Assembly: GCA_021323755.1 (NCBI GenBank)
Contig: JAJPKJ010000057.1
Span: 1 to 38,295, forward strand
Length of the DNA stretch: 38,295 nt
Origin: Chitinophagales bacterium
GTDB lineage: Bacteria > Bacteroidota > Bacteroidia > Chitinophagales > Chitinophagaceae
Reading direction: 5' to 3'
In this document: piece by piece, positions 1 to 8,489 of the stretch
Position numbering within the stretch: position 1 is the stretch's first letter
Layout of the letters: every line of letters starts with the position of its first letter
Program-made: the position numbers and the translations under genes
The notes under the pieces: generated by a model
Databases searched by the model: none
Told to the model about the DNA's origin: nothing
The model's input: only the letters and a program-made list of their open reading frames with translations

Positions 1-626
1 ATGATATCGGGATTCACTCCTTCCTGGCTTAATAATTTCACGCTATGCTGGGTGGGTTTTGTTTTTAATTCCTTTGCCGCTTTTAAATAAGGAATTAAAG
101 TAAGATGTACCACCACACAATCTTCTTCTGCCATTTCCCACTGCAGTTGACGAACAGCCTCAACAAAAGGCAGGGATTCAATATCACCAACGGTACCACC
201 AATCTCTGTTATGATAATATCGTATTCCTGGGTTTGTCCGAGCAATAACATTCTTCGTTTTATTTCATCGGTGATATGGGGAACAACCTGAACGGTTTTT
301 CCCAGGTAAGCGCCTTCTCTTTCTTTATTAATAACAGTCTGATAAATTCTTCCTGTGGTCACGTTATTTGCCTGGGAAGTGTAGATGCTCAAAAATCTTT
401 CATAATGGCCAAGGTCAAGATCGGTCTCTGCGCCATCTTCGGTAACATAGCATTCACCATGCTCATAAGGATTCAGCGTTCCAGGATCCACATTGATATA
501 CGGATCGAATTTTTGAATAGTAACGCGAAGTCCGCGGGCCTGCAGGAGTTTAGCCAGAGATGCAGCAATAATGCCTTTGCCCAATGAAGAGGTAACACCA
601 CCGGTAACAAAAATAAATTTAGCCAT
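1..626 (-). CDS. pyrG: CTP synthase, N-terminal part (cut by window edge)
   Basis: Amidoligase (synthetase) domain of CTP synthase, which aminates UTP to CTP with ATP and glutamine-derived ammonia in the cytoplasm. The reverse strand reads [18 protein letters not shown] from the ATG at 626-624, followed by [21 protein letters not shown] and [11 protein letters not shown]. These are hallmark motifs: the P-loop-like GGVxSxLGKG and the Mg/UTP-binding regions. About 208 codons are present; the C-terminal glutamine amidotransferase domain lies beyond position 1. The start is fixed by the conserved N-terminus. A 319-bp gap separates it from the divergent hydrolase gene at 946. Identification is essentially certain. 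Confidence 0.97.
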   Translation of the reverse strand, partial: MAKFIFVTGGVTSSLGKGIIAASLAKLLQARGLRVTIQKFDPYINVDPGTLNPYEHGECYVTEDGAETDLDLGHYERFLSIYTSQANNVTTGRIYQTVINKEREGAYLGKTVQVVPHITDEIKRRMLLLGQTQEYDIIITEIGGTVGDIESLPFVEAVRQLQWEMAEEDCVVVHLTLIPYLKAAKELKTKPTQHSVKLLSQEGVNPDI

Positions 627-945
627 AAAAAGATATTTTCAATTTTAATTCGGCAAATAAAAAAGACATCAACATCGCCGTCTTCGATCCTTCCTTTGGA
701 AGAATTGCGCACTTCGACGCCAATTTCTTGCTCAACAATTTCTTATGAAATATTTGCCTTAAATTCTGCTAATTATGACCTGAGGAAAATTAAAGTAAAA
801 CAAATTCCGAGAGGTCATACAAACCTACGCCAATATTTTCTGATAGCAAAAAATTCATCTTTTGCATGTGGATAAAATATGTTTAAAAAAATATTCTTCG
901 GAACTTTATATTGCGTATTAATCTTTTACATTAAAAAACATCTAT

Positions 946-1788
946 ATGAAAAATTGGTTCCTTTGTTTATTAGCAATTGCTTTTTACCCTTCAATACAAG
1001 CACAGCAAAAAATGAGCTGTTGCGCACCGTCAGCCACTGAATCCTTTGCTCAGCTTGCATCCGATAAAGATTTCATCACCAGCCACCCATTGCCTTTACC
1101 TTTTATTTTTAAGAGTGATAATGGCAAACCCATTACATTCAAAGGCCAAGACGGATCAGTGTGTTCGGGATGGGAAATAAAATCAAAATCTCCTACCAAT
1201 AATTACATTTTTGTTTTCCAGGAATGGTGGGGTTTGAATGACTATGTGAAAAAGGAAAGTGAAGCATTATGGAATGATGTTGGAAATGTCAATGTGATCG
1301 CTGTTGATTTATATGATGGAAAAGTTGCTACCACACGCGAAGATGCTGGAAAATATATGCAGGCTGCAAAAACGGAAAGAATTCAGACCATTATTAAAGC
1401 CGCTATCAATTATGTTGGGCCTGATGCAAAAATTTATACTATCGGATGGTGTTTCGGGGGTGGATGGAGCTTGCAGGCTTCCTTACTTGCCGGCAAACAG
1501 GCTGCTGGTTGTGTAATGTATTATGGGATGCCGGAAAAAGATCTGGATAAATTGAGATCATTGCACGCAGATGTGCTTGGCATTTTTGCCAATAAGGATC
1601 AATGGATAAATCCAAAGGTTGTCGATGAGTTTGCAGAGAATATGAAAAAGGCAGAAAAAAAACTTATTTTAAAAAGATACGATGCGGATCATGCTTTTGC
1701 CAATCCAAGCAATCCTATTTTTGATAAGGCTGCAAAAGAAGATGCATACAAGAACACGATTGCGTTTTTCAAGGCAAGAATAAAGTAG
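946..1788 (+). CDS. Secreted dienelactone hydrolase family protein
   Basis: Alpha/beta hydrolase of the dienelactone hydrolase family, 280 aa, with a likely signal peptide (MKNWFLCLLAIAFYPSIQAQ), so probably periplasmic. Visible motifs are FQEWWGLND (about residues 91-99, containing the family Glu), GWCFGGG with the nucleophile Cys169, NKDQW with Asp218 and DADHAF with His249, giving a complete Cys-Asp-His triad. The domain starts at about residue 55. Known family members open lactone rings of chlorocatechol breakdown, but many homologues have unknown substrates and no catechol genes are nearby, so the substrate is not assignable. It stands alone with about 320 bp of non-coding DNA on each side. 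It starts at the ATG directly before the signal peptide; no clear Shine-Dalgarno is seen. Confidence 0.88.
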   Translation: MKNWFLCLLAIAFYPSIQAQQKMSCCAPSATESFAQLASDKDFITSHPLPLPFIFKSDNGKPITFKGQDGSVCSGWEIKSKSPTNNYIFVFQEWWGLNDYVKKESEALWNDVGNVNVIAVDLYDGKVATTREDAGKYMQAAKTERIQTIIKAAINYVGPDAKIYTIGWCFGGGWSLQASLLAGKQAAGCVMYYGMPEKDLDKLRSLHADVLGIFANKDQWINPKVVDEFAENMKKAEKKLILKRYDADHAFANPSNPIFDKAAKEDAYKNTIAFFKARIK

Positions 1789-2106
1789 CGACTGAATTTT
1801 GGAAAACTACTTTAGACTCGAGACAGTATAACTTTTGCTTAAATGGACCGGGTTACTGAAGTGTGCGGAAATGTTATTATTGGCTTTTTCGGAGTGAGCC
1901 GTCAATTTGAAAACGTGTAAAACGATTATACAGGTTATCTCCAGGGTTAATACTAAAAGGCTGATTCGCTTTCTCATGTTCAGGGTTTGGATTTAAGTAT
2001 TTTCTTATAAATGGACGCTAAGTATTTACGCTTATGCCATGCTCTGTATTCAAAACGTGGAATAAAGGTAATTATTTTATGCCTTTAAAAAAAGAAATGC
2101 ACATAA
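1789..2106. other. Intergenic gap without a recognisable gene
   Basis: This is the 318-bp region between the hydrolase and proC, which converge on it. I see no credible ORF. It contains two imperfect direct copies of a TAAGTATTT..CTTAT sequence (about 1994-2008 and 2019-2035) and an 8-bp hairpin (2063-2087) without a convincing U-tract on the proC strand. No function can be assigned. Confidence 0.5.
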
Positions 2107-2904
2107 TTAATCTTTGGCAATCTTATCATAACTCGCTACTAATCCTTTGATAAGGGAAGAACTAAAGCCACGATGTTCCATTTCATTCAACCCGGCAATT
2201 GTACAACCTTTTGGGGTGGTAACCTTGTCAATTTCCTGCTCTGGATGAGCACCTTTTGTTAACAATAGTTCCGCTGCGCCTTTCACTGTTTGTGCAGCAA
2301 TGAGGTTTGCGGTAGCTGCATCAAATCCAATTTCAATCCCACCCTGTATATTGGCACGAATATATCGCATGGCAAATGCCGTTCCGCAAGCGCCCAGCAC
2401 AGTTGCTGCATCCATCAACTTCTCATCAATCTTAACCGACTTGCCGAGCTGGTTAAAAACTTCCATTACATACTGAAGCTGATCCTCGCTGACATCTTTA
2501 GCGGCAATACAGGTCATGCTTTGCTGAATAGCAATTGCCGTATTGGGCATTGCGCGCACAATAGATATTTTCTTACCGATGATGCCAGAGATATGTTCAA
2601 TACTGATTCCTGTAATAACGGAAACCAAGATGTGTTTTCCCTCTTTAAACTCCTTTTTTAAAGAAGATAGCATGTCATTAACCTGGAAGGGTTTTACTGC
2701 AAGAATAACCAGATCTGCATATCGAATGGCTTCTTCATTCTTATCACTTACCAAAACACCTTTTCGCTCCAGTTCATGCAGGGTTTGAATATTTCTTTTG
2801 GTGATAAGAATATGCTTAGGCAAAACAAATCCACTTTGTATCAGACCTTCGGCTATTGCAGTGCCCAGATTTCCGCCGCCGATAATGGCAATTTTTTTAT
2901 TCAT
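2107..2904 (-). CDS. proC: Pyrroline-5-carboxylate reductase
   Basis: Catalyses the last step of proline synthesis, NAD(P)H-dependent reduction of 1-pyrroline-5-carboxylate to proline, in the cytoplasm. It is 265 aa, the normal length. The N-terminus KIAIIGGGNLGTAIAEGL is the Rossmann dinucleotide motif. ILAVKP at about residue 70 and SIVRAMPNTA at about 115-124 are family signatures. The C-terminal dimerisation domain carries GACGTAFAMRYI and the conserved stretch TTPKGCTIAGL. It lies 93 bp downstream of hldD on the same strand but is separated from it by a hairpin terminator (2947-2976). It is therefore either independently transcribed or reached only by read-through. Confidence 0.96.
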   Translation of the reverse strand: MNKKIAIIGGGNLGTAIAEGLIQSGFVLPKHILITKRNIQTLHELERKGVLVSDKNEEAIRYADLVILAVKPFQVNDMLSSLKKEFKEGKHILVSVITGISIEHISGIIGKKISIVRAMPNTAIAIQQSMTCIAAKDVSEDQLQYVMEVFNQLGKSVKIDEKLMDAATVLGACGTAFAMRYIRANIQGGIEIGFDAATANLIAAQTVKGAAELLLTKGAHPEQEIDKVTTPKGCTIAGLNEMEHRGFSSSLIKGLVASYDKIAKD

Positions 2905-2940
2905 GATCGTTGCTCGGTATTAATTGAATTAAAATTAAAT

Positions 2941-2977
2941 AAAAAACCCCGACAAGTTATTATTACTCTTGCGGGGC
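2941..2977 (-). terminator. Rho-independent terminator of hldD
   Basis: Stem CCCCG(a)CAAG at 2947-2956 pairs with CTTGCGGGG at 2968-2976 around an 11-nt loop, with one bulged base. Read on the minus strand the stem is followed by TTTTTTATTTAATTTT. It sits 21 nt after the hldD stop and only about 40 nt before the proC start, so it can also act as an intercistronic attenuator. Confidence 0.85.
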
Positions 2978-2997
2978 TTCAATTCTATTTGTAATTA

Positions 2998-3978
2998 TCA
3001 ATAAAACTTGCCTTTCGCTAAATAATTTCTAACATAATCGTCCACCCCTTTTTCCAGGGAATAAAATTCTTCCATATAACCAACACTGCGAAGTTTGGTC
3101 ATTTTCGCTTCCGTGAAATACTGATAAGTTGAACGAATGTCATCAGGCATATCAACGAATTGTATTTTTGGAGAAATATCCATTCCGTTAAAAGTAGATT
3201 TGGCAAGATCCTCAAATGATCTGGCTTTCCCTGTTCCTAAATTATAGATCCCGGAAGTTGGTTGATGTTCCATTAACCAAAAACATACTTTTAAAATATC
3301 TTTTACATAAATGAAATCGCGCAATTGCTGGCCATCCTTGTATTGAGGATTACCTGACTTGAATAATTTTACGAGTCCGCTTTTTTTGATTTGATTAAAG
3401 GAATGAAAAATAACACTTGCCATCCTGCCTTTGTGATATTCATTCGGTCCGTAAACATTGAAAAATTTCAATCCTGCCCAGAATGTTGGATGACCTCGCT
3501 GGTGTAAAACCCATTTGTCAAATTCATTTTTTGAATTGCCATAAGGATTCAAAGGGCGCAATACATTAACAATGTCGTGATCATCGTTGTAGTCATATTC
3601 ACCATTGCCATAAGTTGCAGCCGATGAAGCGTAAACTAAGGGAATGTTATGAACCGTGCAGTAATCCCAAACCTTTTTTGAATATTCGACATTCAGCTGT
3701 TGATAAATGGCGTAATTGAATTCAGTAGTGTCAGTTCTCGCTCCGATATGAAAAAAGAAATCAATTTTCGGTTTCTCTTCAAAAAGCCATTCAAAAAATT
3801 CATCGCGTTCAATGACGTCAGAAAATCGCTTTTTTTCAAGATTGGGCAATTTGTCTTTCTTGCTAAAATCATCAACCAAAACAATATTTGAATATCCTTT
3901 GTAATTGAGATAACCAACAAGACAACTCCCAATGAACCCAGCGGCTCCAGTTACTACTATTTTTGAATCTTTTTGCAT
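2998..3978 (-). CDS. hldD: ADP-L-glycero-D-manno-heptose 6-epimerase
   Basis: Extended SDR epimerase (also called RfaD/WaaD) that converts ADP-D-glycero- to ADP-L-glycero-D-manno-heptose, the donor for lipopolysaccharide core heptose. It has 326 aa, full length. VVTGAAGFIGS (residues 8-18) is the NADP-binding TGxxGFxG motif. YASSAATYG at about 116-124 supplies the catalytic Ser, and YGNSK (146-150) is the YxxxK pair. LVDDFSKKDKLPNL and the HIGARTDTTE stretch are characteristic of HldD rather than GalE. It is 49 bp downstream of purL on the same strand. It implies heptose-containing LPS and fits the nearby glycosyltransferases. It ends in a strong terminator. Confidence 0.94.
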   Translation of the reverse strand: MQKDSKIVVTGAAGFIGSCLVGYLNYKGYSNIVLVDDFSKKDKLPNLEKKRFSDVIERDEFFEWLFEEKPKIDFFFHIGARTDTTEFNYAIYQQLNVEYSKKVWDYCTVHNIPLVYASSAATYGNGEYDYNDDHDIVNVLRPLNPYGNSKNEFDKWVLHQRGHPTFWAGLKFFNVYGPNEYHKGRMASVIFHSFNQIKKSGLVKLFKSGNPQYKDGQQLRDFIYVKDILKVCFWLMEHQPTSGIYNLGTGKARSFEDLAKSTFNGMDISPKIQFVDMPDDIRSTYQYFTEAKMTKLRSVGYMEEFYSLEKGVDDYVRNYLAKGKFY

Positions 3979-4027
3979 GATAAAAGTGTTCCGAAAAAAT
4001 AATGATTTGGTTTGATTATGCAGGATC

Positions 4028-6268
4028 TTACAACGAGCTCAATTCACTTTCTGTTTCTGAACCTGCAAGCAAATGCTCAATGGCTGAATCATATTTTTCT
4101 TTCCAATAAAAAATATTATTCCAATTCATTCCATCAACTTCAACCGAACCTTCCGTTACAACACCCAATTCTTCGTATGGATGATCGCCAAGCGTTTTTT
4201 TGAATTCACTTATTTTTTCAGGTTGAACACTTACCACTACCCTGCTCTGTGACTCACCGAACCAATAACCATCTTTGCGGATATTAAAATCGGAGGCGAC
4301 AACGTCAAAGCCAAGATTGTTCGGAAATGCAGATTCTGCCAAAGTAATGAATAAACCACCTTCGCTTACATCATGGGCAGAGGCAATCAATTTCCTTTTT
4401 ATCAGTTCAGCGATTTTTTGTTGGAGTTGAAATTCTTCTTCAATCTCAAAATGAGGAACCTGGCTGTATTCCACATTTTGAACTTTATGCAGGTATTCAG
4501 ACGAATTAATATCGCCTGTGCTTTTACCAATAAGAAAAATGATATCGCCTTCTTCTTTAAAATCCAAGGTCATTTTTTCTCTTACATTATCCAATAATCC
4601 AACCATACCAATTGTGGGCGTCGGATATACGGCACCGCCGGGGTTTTGATTGTAAAAACTAACATTACCTCCGGTAACTGGCGTATCAAATTTTCTGCAG
4701 GCGTCGCCCATTCCTTTTATTGCTTCGACAAACTGATAATAAACTTCGGGATCGTAAGGATTACCAAAATTCAAACAGTTGGTAACCCCAAGCGGAGCGC
4801 CTCCACTACAAACAATATTACGCGCAGCCTCGGCAACAGCGATCATGGCGCCTTTATAAGGGTCTGCAAAGACGTAGCGACTGTTACAATCTGTCGTTAT
4901 TGCCAATGCTTTGCTTGCTTCTTTTGCTAAAATGATAGCGGCATCACTGGGTTGGTTGGTAGAGGAATTTGCCGTTCCAACTGTACTATCATATTGCACG
5001 GCAATCCATTTTTTTGAGGCAATGTTCGGGATGGAAACGATCTGCTCCGCAATTGATTTTAAATCATCGGGAACTTCGATATCATTTTGATCAAAACTCT
5101 TTACCTGTTCAAGATATTTTGGCTTTTTGTATTCGCGCGAATATTGCGGAGCGCCTCCGCCGAGAACCAACTCTACTGCAGGAATATCTGCTTCCAATTC
5201 TCCGTGCATAAAAAATTTCAACAAACCATCATCCGTAACTTCGCCAATATTTGCGCATGGTAAATCCCATTTTTCAAAAATATTGATCACTTCATATTCT
5301 CTTCCTTTTTCTACAACCATCAACATGCGTTCCTGGCTTTCACTCAATAATAATTCCCATGCTTTCATGTTTTGCTGGCGCGCCGGAACTTTATCGAGAT
5401 CTATTCTCATTCCGACATTTCCTTTGGCGCTCATTTCAGCAGTTGAGCAGATAATACCCGCTGCTCCCATATCCTGCATGCCAACCACGGCACCGGTCTT
5501 AACCACTTCAAGACAAGCTTCCAATAATTTTTTTTCCTGGAATGGATCACCAACCTGAACGGCTGGCAATTCTTCCGTACTTTCTTCAGTAATATTAGCA
5601 GATGCAAATGAAGCTCCGCCGATTCCATCCTTACCTGTCGCACTACCCACAAACATTACCGGATTGCCGGCTCCTTTTGCTGTTGCAGAAATCGTCGAGT
5701 TGCTTTTCACAATGCCAACACTCATTGCATTTACCAATGGATTGGTATGATAGCACTCTTCAAAATAGATTTCACCGCCGACAGTAGGTACACCAAAACA
5801 ATTTCCATAATGGCCGATTCCATGCACCACTCCTGCCAGTAAGCGTTGTGTTTTTGTTTCTTTCAAATTTCCAAATCGCAAAGAATTCAATGAAGCAATT
5901 GGTCTTGCCCCCATGGTAAAAATATCGCGATGAATCCCACCGACACCCGTTGCCGCGCCCTGAAATGGTTCGATTGCAGAGGGGTGATTGTGCGATTCTA
6001 TTTTAAAAACAACGCCAAAACCATTGCCGATATCCATTAATCCTGCATTTTCTTCACCCGCAGCCACCAACATTTTTTTACCTTCGCGCGGTAATGTTTT
6101 TAGCCATTTGATCGAGTTTTTATAACTGCAATGTTCGCTCCACATTGCGCTAAAAGCGCATAACTCCGTGAAGTTTGGCGTGCGTCCAAGTTTTTGTTTT
6201 ATTAATTCGAATTCGTCGGGAGTGAGTCTGAGTTGCTCAGCGGTTTTAACTGTAATTTCCATTTTCAT
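4028..6268 (-). CDS. purL: Phosphoribosylformylglycinamidine synthase subunit PurL (small-type)
   Basis: ATP-dependent FGAM synthetase of de novo purine synthesis, converting FGAR to FGAM. At 746 aa it is the short form that needs separate PurQ (glutaminase) and PurS subunits, which are not in this window. Motifs include SEHCSYKNS near the N-terminus, KIESHNHPSAIEPFQGAATG (Mg/ATP-binding histidine), GVGGIHRDIFTMGARP, MQDMGAAGI and the second-half repeat VCSGGAPLGVTNCLNFG with TGGNVSFYNQ. The start is the ATG at 6268; a second ATG lies two codons downstream. Upstream on the same strand TACTTTTG (6287-6280) matches the Bacteroidota -7 box TAnnTTTG, giving a very short leader. It is divergent from the glycosyltransferase at 6340. 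Confidence 0.96.
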   Translation of the reverse strand: MKMEITVKTAEQLRLTPDEFELIKQKLGRTPNFTELCAFSAMWSEHCSYKNSIKWLKTLPREGKKMLVAAGEENAGLMDIGNGFGVVFKIESHNHPSAIEPFQGAATGVGGIHRDIFTMGARPIASLNSLRFGNLKETKTQRLLAGVVHGIGHYGNCFGVPTVGGEIYFEECYHTNPLVNAMSVGIVKSNSTISATAKGAGNPVMFVGSATGKDGIGGASFASANITEESTEELPAVQVGDPFQEKKLLEACLEVVKTGAVVGMQDMGAAGIICSTAEMSAKGNVGMRIDLDKVPARQQNMKAWELLLSESQERMLMVVEKGREYEVINIFEKWDLPCANIGEVTDDGLLKFFMHGELEADIPAVELVLGGGAPQYSREYKKPKYLEQVKSFDQNDIEVPDDLKSIAEQIVSIPNIASKKWIAVQYDSTVGTANSSTNQPSDAAIILAKEASKALAITTDCNSRYVFADPYKGAMIAVAEAARNIVCSGGAPLGVTNCLNFGNPYDPEVYYQFVEAIKGMGDACRKFDTPVTGGNVSFYNQNPGGAVYPTPTIGMVGLLDNVREKMTLDFKEEGDIIFLIGKSTGDINSSEYLHKVQNVEYSQVPHFEIEEEFQLQQKIAELIKRKLIASAHDVSEGGLFITLAESAFPNNLGFDVVASDFNIRKDGYWFGESQSRVVVSVQPEKISEFKKTLGDHPYEELGVVTEGSVEVDGMNWNNIFYWKEKYDSAIEHLLAGSETESELSSL

Positions 6269-6339
6269 TTACTAAAAAGCAAAAGTACGAACGCGGCGTT
6301 AATCTTATTTATAATTTTATCACCAGTTAATTCATATCA

Positions 6340-7257
6340 ATGACAATTGCGTTTATTCATCCACATAAAGCGTTTTTACCTGAAGTTGATGCCTATTGCA
6401 AATTCTTTTCGGATCATCAAATCAATACGGTCGTATTAGGTCCAAAAGAAATTGCAACCGTTGAGGCAGATGTAGAATGGCATTTTATGGGTACTGATAA
6501 AGGCGGGAAAAAAACTGCGGTAAAAATTCATGAATATGCTTCCGCATCTGCGCCGCCTTTTAATGATAAAAAAGACATGATAAAGAAGATAATCACTGCA
6601 AAGCCTGATTATCGCCTGTTTTTAAATGAATATGTCAGGAAGCAGTTCGATTTCAAAGACCTTGTTCCATTTGGTTACCGGGATATGGGAATTGATCTTT
6701 CTTTTTTCCAATCAAATAATAAAAAGGAAAAAGATTTTGATTTTATTTATACAGGGAGCATCAATAAGGAAAGAAAAATTTTAAAACTGATAAAATGTTT
6801 TGCCGAGGGAACGATGAGACAGAAGTCCCTGTTGATTTTGAGTAAGGATTACAAATGGTTGAAGAACAAATTCAAATCGTGTAAAAATATTTTTTTCGAA
6901 GGCCCCGTCAGCCAAAATGAAGTGAGCGACTATATTTTGCGGTCCAGGTTTGCAATAAATTTCATTATTGACAAAGAACCATTCAATCAACAAACATCAA
7001 CAAAATTTTTAGAATACGCAGCGTTAAAGATACCGATCATCTCTACAGAATATGAATGGATAAAAAAATTTCAAATACAATATGGCGGCGAATACTTTTA
7101 TTTAAAAAATGATCTGTCCAATTTTAATTGGAATGAAATTGCCTGTCATCCTTATTCATTCCCACAATTAACCGAATGGACCTGGGAAAAACAAATCAGA
7201 AAATCCGGGGTCTTGGAATTTTTACAGTCAACGTATCCCGAACTTTTATTTACTTAA
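6340..7257 (+). CDS. GT-B type glycosyltransferase (group 1-like)
   Basis: This 305-aa protein resembles group 1/GT4-type glycosyltransferases, with a short N-terminal domain and a C-terminal nucleotide-sugar domain. FDFIYTGSINKERKILKLIKCF (about 128-149) is the typical strand at the domain boundary. LLILSKDY, IFFEGPVSQNEVSDYILRS and the TSTKFLEYAALKIPIISTEY stretch (about 220-240) correspond to the donor-binding region with the usual E-(x)7-E-like pattern, here FLEYAA. No membrane segment or signal peptide is seen, so it is cytoplasmic. It converges with the next glycosyltransferase, with 20 bp between stops. Its acceptor and donor sugar cannot be read from sequence; surface glycan synthesis is inferred from context. 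Confidence 0.75.
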   Translation: MTIAFIHPHKAFLPEVDAYCKFFSDHQINTVVLGPKEIATVEADVEWHFMGTDKGGKKTAVKIHEYASASAPPFNDKKDMIKKIITAKPDYRLFLNEYVRKQFDFKDLVPFGYRDMGIDLSFFQSNNKKEKDFDFIYTGSINKERKILKLIKCFAEGTMRQKSLLILSKDYKWLKNKFKSCKNIFFEGPVSQNEVSDYILRSRFAINFIIDKEPFNQQTSTKFLEYAALKIPIISTEYEWIKKFQIQYGGEYFYLKNDLSNFNWNEIACHPYSFPQLTEWTWEKQIRKSGVLEFLQSTYPELLFT

Positions 7258-7277
7258 CTATTGCTCAGGATAATCCA

Positions 7278-8423
7278 TTAGATCTTCAGCTTCGCTAATG
7301 TTCTTTCATATTGATCAATCACTTGAGAAATGTTGAATTTTTCTATGACCAGGGCCCTTCCATTTTTTCCCATTTTCGAGCGCTCCTCATCAGAAAGATT
7401 GATCATCTTTTCCATTTTATCCGCAACATCAAAAGGATCGTTCAAATGGCAGGTAAATCCATTTGAATTATTCACAACAACTTCCTTACAGCCCCGATTC
7501 AGGGAAGTTATTATCGGCAATTCCATACTGGCCGCTTCCATCAGACATCGCGGAATACCCTCATTATAAAAGGAAGGGAAAACAAAACAATCAGCATTAA
7601 TCAAATATTGCCGCACATCTTTTGCAAAACCTTTATAATTGACCAAACCTTCCTCCTGCCATTTCTGAAGTTCAGCTTCTGAGATAGAATCAGGATGATT
7701 TTTTTCAAAAAAACCGATCAATTCAAAATTTATCTTGTCATTTTTTCTTTTTAGAATCCTGGCAGCGTCTGCATATACAGCAATGCCTTTACTTTTCAAA
7801 AGCCTTGTGCTCATAATAAAAGTAAACGCACTCGTTGATCTTGATTTCGCGCTGGGATCAGGAGAAAAAAAATCCGTGTTCACGCCTTCGCCGGGCAATA
7901 CCCGCATTTTTTTTATGTTTACAATATGATCAGTGATAAACACTTTTGCGTCTTCATTATTCAGAAACCAAACTTCTTCTGTTTTTTTCAAAGCGCGTTT
8001 GTATAATGCTTTGGTGAGTTGGTACAACCAATTTTTTTTTGCGAAAGAATAACCCAGTCCGGTGATCACGGCAATCGACTTAATAGATGTTCTTGCCGCA
8101 GCCAAAGAACCATAGATGTTTGGTTTGATGACATAATGAAAAATAAGATCAGGACTGTGCTTCTTGTAGATGGCTTTTAACTGGCGATATAAATTCAGAT
8201 CGTCCAAAGGATTCTCTGAACGATTGTTAAATTCAATAGAAATATAAGTGCATCCTTCCTTTATTAGAAAAACAGAAAATTCATCATCTGGTGCGATCAC
8301 CAGAATATGATAGCCTTTTTTATGAAGATGGCGAATTACATCAAGCCTGAAGTTATAAACAGACCAGGCGCTGTTGGAAACAAACGCGATCATCTTTTTT
8401 TCAACTGGTTCAATGTTATTCAT
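7278..8423 (-). CDS. Glycosyltransferase family 4 (PglA/WbnK-like)
   Basis: GT4 enzyme of 381 aa with both Rossmann domains. The N-terminal half holds FVSNSAWSVYNFRLDVIRHL (about 14-33), IFHYVIKPNIYGSLAAA and VITGLGYSF, a pattern typical of transferases adding GalNAc, GlcNAc or galactose to lipid-linked sugars. The C-terminal half has VLPGEGVNTDFF, the TRLLKSKGI donor-domain start, and FPSFYNEGIPRCLMEAASMELPIITS, which contains the E-(x)7-E catalytic signature. It is divergent from the membrane protein gene at 8490, with which it shares a palindromic promoter region. It most likely builds a surface polysaccharide repeat unit; the sugar specificity is unknown. Confidence 0.88.
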   Translation of the reverse strand: MNNIEPVEKKMIAFVSNSAWSVYNFRLDVIRHLHKKGYHILVIAPDDEFSVFLIKEGCTYISIEFNNRSENPLDDLNLYRQLKAIYKKHSPDLIFHYVIKPNIYGSLAAARTSIKSIAVITGLGYSFAKKNWLYQLTKALYKRALKKTEEVWFLNNEDAKVFITDHIVNIKKMRVLPGEGVNTDFFSPDPSAKSRSTSAFTFIMSTRLLKSKGIAVYADAARILKRKNDKINFELIGFFEKNHPDSISEAELQKWQEEGLVNYKGFAKDVRQYLINADCFVFPSFYNEGIPRCLMEAASMELPIITSLNRGCKEVVVNNSNGFTCHLNDPFDVADKMEKMINLSDEERSKMGKNGRALVIEKFNISQVIDQYERTLAKLKI

Positions 8424-8435
8424 GACACAATATTA

Positions 8436-8459
8436 AATTCAAATTTATAGATTTGAATT
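8436..8459. promoter_or_regulatory. Palindrome of back-to-back -7 boxes between divergent genes
   Basis: AATTCAAAT (8436-8444) and ATTTGAATT (8451-8459) form a perfect 9-bp inverted repeat with a 6-bp spacer. On the plus strand TAGATTTG (8448-8455) and on the minus strand TAAATTTG (8447-8440) both match the Bacteroidota -7 consensus TAnnTTTG. No good -33 TTG is visible on either side. It could be a divergent promoter or an operator; the assignment is an inference. Confidence 0.45.
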
Positions 8460-8489
8460 ATTACATTGCTTTTGAAAATTAGTTTATCA

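Noticed and set aside
276-712. Two ORFs overlapping the left edge (276-587 plus, 473-712 minus)
   Set aside because: Both are out-of-frame shadows of pyrG, whose true frame is open to the window edge and strongly conserved.
2063-2087. Hairpin TAAAGGTA..TGCCTTTA near the proC end
   Set aside because: It is AT-rich with a wobble pair, and the T-run is on the wrong side for proC transcription.
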